Shown here: positions 60,515-64,000 of the stretch, in pieces
Numbering within the stretch: position 1 is the first letter of the stretch
Layout: each line of letters starts with the position of its first letter
Assembly: GCF_011046555.1 (NCBI RefSeq)
Contig: NZ_CP049246.1
Location: forward strand, 1,116,001 to 1,180,000
Source of the DNA: Sphingobacterium lactis
GTDB taxonomy: Bacteria; Bacteroidota; Bacteroidia; Sphingobacteriales; Sphingobacteriaceae
Length of the DNA: 64,000 bases
Direction: 5' to 3'
Translations under genes and position numbers: made by a program
Notes under the pieces: generated by a model
Seen by the model: only the letters and a program-made list of their open reading frames with translations
What the model was told of the DNA's origin: nothing
Database searches by the model: none

Positions 60515-63500
60515 ATGAGACAAAAATTACTCAGTCTGATTTTTGTGCTTAACTGTCTGGTATTGACAGCTTTTGCGTAAGATCGCCAAGTGAGTGGTAG
60601 GGTGACTTCATCATCGGACGGTGCGCCATTGAGCGGCGTTTCTGTCGCGGTGGTTGGAACGTCGGTTGCTACCCAAACAGATGGCGAGGGGGGTTATTCA
60701 CTTGCGGTTCCAGAAAACGCAACATTGAATTTCTCCTATGTAGGTTACGATTCGCAACGAATTCCTGTAGGGACACAGACAACGATCAACGTTGCCCTTG
60801 TTGCGAACTCCGAAAGCCTAGAAGAGGTTGTCGTAACAGCCTTAGGTGTACAACGTACGCGTAAATCCTTGGGTTATTCCGTACAACAAGTAAAAGGGGA
60901 TGACTTGACTCAAGCAAAACAGGTCGATTTGAACACCGCTCTTGCGGGTAAGGTATCCGGTGTACAGATCCGTTCGGGATCCGGTGCTAAATTCGGAACT
61001 TCTTCCCTACGTATCCGTGGTGTGAACAACCTGACAGGTGGTAATCCGATCTATGTAGTTGACGGGGTTATTACAAGTCCTGAACTCGTGAACAATGATG
61101 ATGTTGAAAACTTGACCGTATTGAAAGGTCCTGCAGCAACAGCATTATATGGTCAGCGCGGTTCAGAAGGTGCTGTCGTAATCACGACCAGAAGAGGTAA
61201 AGTGAGCGAAGGAATCGGGGTTGAGGTTAACCAAGCAACTTCATTCGAGAATGTTTATGGCCTTCCAAAGTACCAAAATGAGTACGGTGGTGGTTATAAC
61301 AAGACTTGGCAGATTTTCGAGTACGATCCAGCAAGACATCCGGAATACTTGAAACAGATGGATGGCGTGAAATACTATAACTACGGTGCCGATGAGAGCT
61401 GGGGTCCACGCATGGATGGAACAATGCACGCACCTTGGTACTCATGGGATCCTACGCACCCTAAATTTGGTCAGTTGGCTCCATTCGACCCACAACCAGA
61501 CAACGTGAAGAACTTCTTCGAAACAGGTTCGACATTGAACACGAACGTAGCTATCAGCAAAGCAGCTGACAATTACAATACGCGTGTTTCCTACACGAAT
61601 CTTTCCCGTCATGGGGTGATGCCGAACACCAAGCAGAATAAACACTTCTTAGGTGCAAGTGCAGGTGTGGATCTTTCCGACAAACTAACGGTTTCAACGA
61701 ACCTGAACTTTATCTACGAAGACCGTTTCAATACACCGATCGACGGGTATTCCTCTGGCCCGCAAAGTTCATTTAATCAGTGGTTTGCACGTAACATCAA
61801 CATGGACGACCTACGTGATTACCAACGTCCGGATGGAACGTACAGAAGCTGGAACATGACTTCGCCTACGAACTCCAATCCAGCATACTGGAACAACCCA
61901 TTCGTGGAAATGTACAAGAATATTCGTGGTAACTTGAACCGCACATTTTACGGTAATGTGACAGCTAGCTATAAATTCAATGAGGAATGGAAGGCAACAG
62001 CTGTAGCCCGTGGTAACTTCGCAGGTTCTGATCAACACTCCCGCATCGCATCAAGAACTTTGAGCGTAGCTGAATACTACCAGTATCAAAGAACAGCACA
62101 GGAAACCAATTTCGTGGGTAGTATTGACTACACCAAGCAGTTGGAAGATTTCAACATCAGTGCTGCTATCTATGGAGAAACAAGAAACAACAAGATTCGC
62201 TATACAGAAGGTCGTACGCAGGGTGGTCTAGCCGTTCCTGATCTGTATACCCTTTCGGCATCCAAAAACAGACCGCTTACCAATTCATATGTGTCGGATT
62301 ACAAAGTGAACTCTTTGTTCGGATATGTGACATTGGGTTACAGAGATTTCTTGTTCTTGGAAGGTAACTTGCGTAACGACTGGTCTTCCAGCTTGCCTGA
62401 TGGACAGAACTCCTACCTATATGGTGGTGTTTCAGGATCCTTCATCTTCACCGAATTCTTGAAAACTGATTGGTTAAGCTACGGTAAGGTGCGTGCATCC
62501 TTTGCGAAAGTAGGTACGGATACAGATCCATACCGCGTGATGCAGACGTACTTGTTGAATTCCCCTTATGGATCTAATCCATTATTGACCGTTCCTAACC
62601 AAATTCCTAACGCAGCATTGAAGCCTACACTTTCAACTTCCATTGAGGTGGGTACTGAATTGCGTTTCTTGAACGATCGTTTGACTTTCGATTACAACTA
62701 CTATACACGTTCGGCGAAAGATCAGATCATTCCAATGACGATCACTGGTGCGACCGGTTATTCAACACAATTGATCAATGCAGGTCAGATCGACAACTGG
62801 GGGCATGAATTCTCCCTTGGTGGTACGCCAGTTAGAAATGATAATGTGACCTGGACCATGAGTGCCAATATCGGTATCAATAGAAATGAGGTTGTTGAAT
62901 TGTACGAAGATCCAGAAACAGGCATGCGCGTAAGCAACTTACGTGTGACGGTTGATGGTACACAAAGTAACTTCGGTTTCGTAGGTGCGCCAATCATTTC
63001 CCTGAATGCACGCGAAGGTGAAACTTTCGGTATGTTGACAGGTTCCGGTTACACCAGAAATGAAAAAGGTGAAAAAGTGGTAGGTGCCGATGGTTATTAT
63101 ATCCCTTCTGCAAGTGATGTGGATTTAGGTACCATCCTTCCAGACTTTACCGGTGGTTTCACGACAAACGTGAATTACAAAGGATTTAATGCAGGATTCT
63201 CCCTGGATTTCCAAAAAGGTGGTAAATACATGTCCATTTCATCGATGTTCGGTTCCGGTTCCGGTCTATTCGAAGAGACTGCCGGTCTAAATGATAAAGG
63301 TAATCCAAAGCGTGACCCTGTTGAAGACGGTGGTGGTGTTGTATTGGAAGGTGTGAAGGAAGACGGTACGCCGAATGATATCTATGTAGATGTTCAGGAA
63401 CTTTACAGAGATAAACTAAATTCCGGTAGTATTTGGGAACACTGGGTGTACGATGCATCGTACGTGAAGTTGAGAGAGGTGAGCATCGGTTATACTTTCC

Positions 63501-63685
63501 CGGATAGAATCTTCGGAAAAACTCCTTTCAAGAAAGTATCCCTTAACCTGATTGCACAAAACCCTTGGTTAATCTATGCTAAGAACAAAAACTTCGATCC
63601 ATCTATCCTGGAAGGATCTTGGTTTGAAGGTGGACAGTTGCCAAACGTTAGATCATTTGGTTTCAACTTGAGATTTAGCTTATAA
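60515..63685 (+). pseudogene. SusC/RagA-family gene with an in-frame stop at the signal-peptide junction
   Basis: From ATG 60515 the frame reads a signal peptide almost identical in design to the first SusC (MRQKLLSLIFVLNCLVLTAF-A), then TAA at 60578-60580, and continues in frame as DRQVSGRVTSSSDG to 63685. In the first locus the equivalent codon is CAA (Q after AYA), so one C-to-T change explains the stop. The downstream ~1035 codons are intact: plug (EEVVVTALGVQRTRKSLGYS, 'VVDGVITSPE') and barrel ending FGFNLRFSL. Restart at GTG 60590 would give a protein without export signal. The gene is either newly inactivated, read through or affected by a sequence error. Confidence 0.85.
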
Positions 63686-63696
63686 TATTGAAACAT

Positions 63697-64000
63697 ATGA
63701 AAAGGAAATTTTTAAATATAATCGCAGGGCTACTCTTGATAGGTATCAGTGCTTCTTGTACAAAGAACTTTGAGGAAATCAACGTGGACCCGAATAATAC
63801 GCCTGATCCGAACACGAACTTGCTGATCAGCAACGCCATTCGTCAGATCGGGACACAGAATGCCGGTATTGCAGGCTGGGCGAAAGACCTATATCCGCAG
63901 TATATGGCAGAGATCCAGTATACCAACGAGTCGAGATTCCAGAACAGATTCTATGATTTTCAGCCATTCTACAATGCGCCGCTTATGGACTTGCAGACGG
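63697..64000 (+). CDS. SusD-like lipoprotein, 5' part, runs off the window
   Basis: ATG 63697 is 11 bp after the second susC stop. The signal peptide ends in the lipobox SASC (MKRKFLNIIAGLLLIGISAS-C). The mature start KNFEEINVDPNNTPDPNTNL is typical of SusD/RagB proteins, and 'GWAKDLYPQYMAEIQYTNES' follows. The frame is open to the last base, giving 101 residues here. It forms the second SusCD pair. Confidence 0.88.
   Translation, partial: MKRKFLNIIAGLLLIGISASCTKNFEEINVDPNNTPDPNTNLLISNAIRQIGTQNAGIAGWAKDLYPQYMAEIQYTNESRFQNRFYDFQPFYNAPLMDLQT

Overview
The window reads as chromosomal DNA of a Bacteroidota bacterium, most likely Sphingobacteriaceae (Sphingobacterium-like). Supporting signs are two SusC/SusD loci, a fused LpxC/FabZ, PorX of the type IX secretion system, BACON/DUF5689 and DUF1735 lipoproteins, promoters of the TTTG-N20-TAnnTTTG type and little use of Shine-Dalgarno sequences. 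The genus is an inference from gene content.

Layout. 1-5.7 kb: the end of an EEP hydrolase gene, a DUF5689 lipoprotein, an NTF2-like protein, an acyltransferase, a broken nucleotidyltransferase-like fragment, and a membrane protein with a Crp/Fnr regulator. 5.8-11.0 kb: an accessory segment bounded by two diverged ~180-bp direct repeats and ending next to tRNA-Glu. It holds a PAS-LuxR regulator, a perfect 22-bp palindrome at a promoter, small secreted proteins of unknown function and a decayed paralogue fragment. 11.2-24.1 kb: GH20 hexosaminidase, ribH, a TPR protein, a WbpM-type sugar dehydratase, alanine dehydrogenase, an esterase, a lone ABC ATPase, a beta-barrel protein, tsaE and porX. 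24.1-31.4 kb: a palindromic element, then a forward run HD hydrolase-lpxD-lpxC/fabZ-lpxA-ABC ATPase-efp-5-FCL, mostly lipid A synthesis. 31.7-39.4 kb: a SerB-ACT fusion, an epimerase-like protein, an arginase-fold protein with damaged metal site, rmuC and cydAB. 39.7-47.2 kb: ggt, an EEP hydrolase, a MazG-like protein, dtd, a TonB receptor under a TPP riboswitch, and an amidohydrolase. 47.2-54.0 kb: acylphosphatase, flippase, dusB, trpEGC with a complete leader-peptide attenuator, and trmD. 54.3-64.0 kb: a SusC-SusD-DUF1735 locus and a second SusC-SusD locus whose susC has an in-frame stop at the signal-peptide junction.

Most of the window is ordinary housekeeping. The strongest unusual signals are the trp attenuator with tandem Trp codons and a possibly near-leaderless leader mRNA, the susC nonsense codon, the arginase-fold probable pseudoenzyme, the SerB fusion to a phosphoglycerate dehydrogenase remnant that lacks its NAD domain, and the palindrome-controlled promoter beside the LuxR gene. 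I did not see a convincing new multi-gene defence or mobile system. The accessory segment at 6-11 kb is the best candidate for uncharacterised biology.
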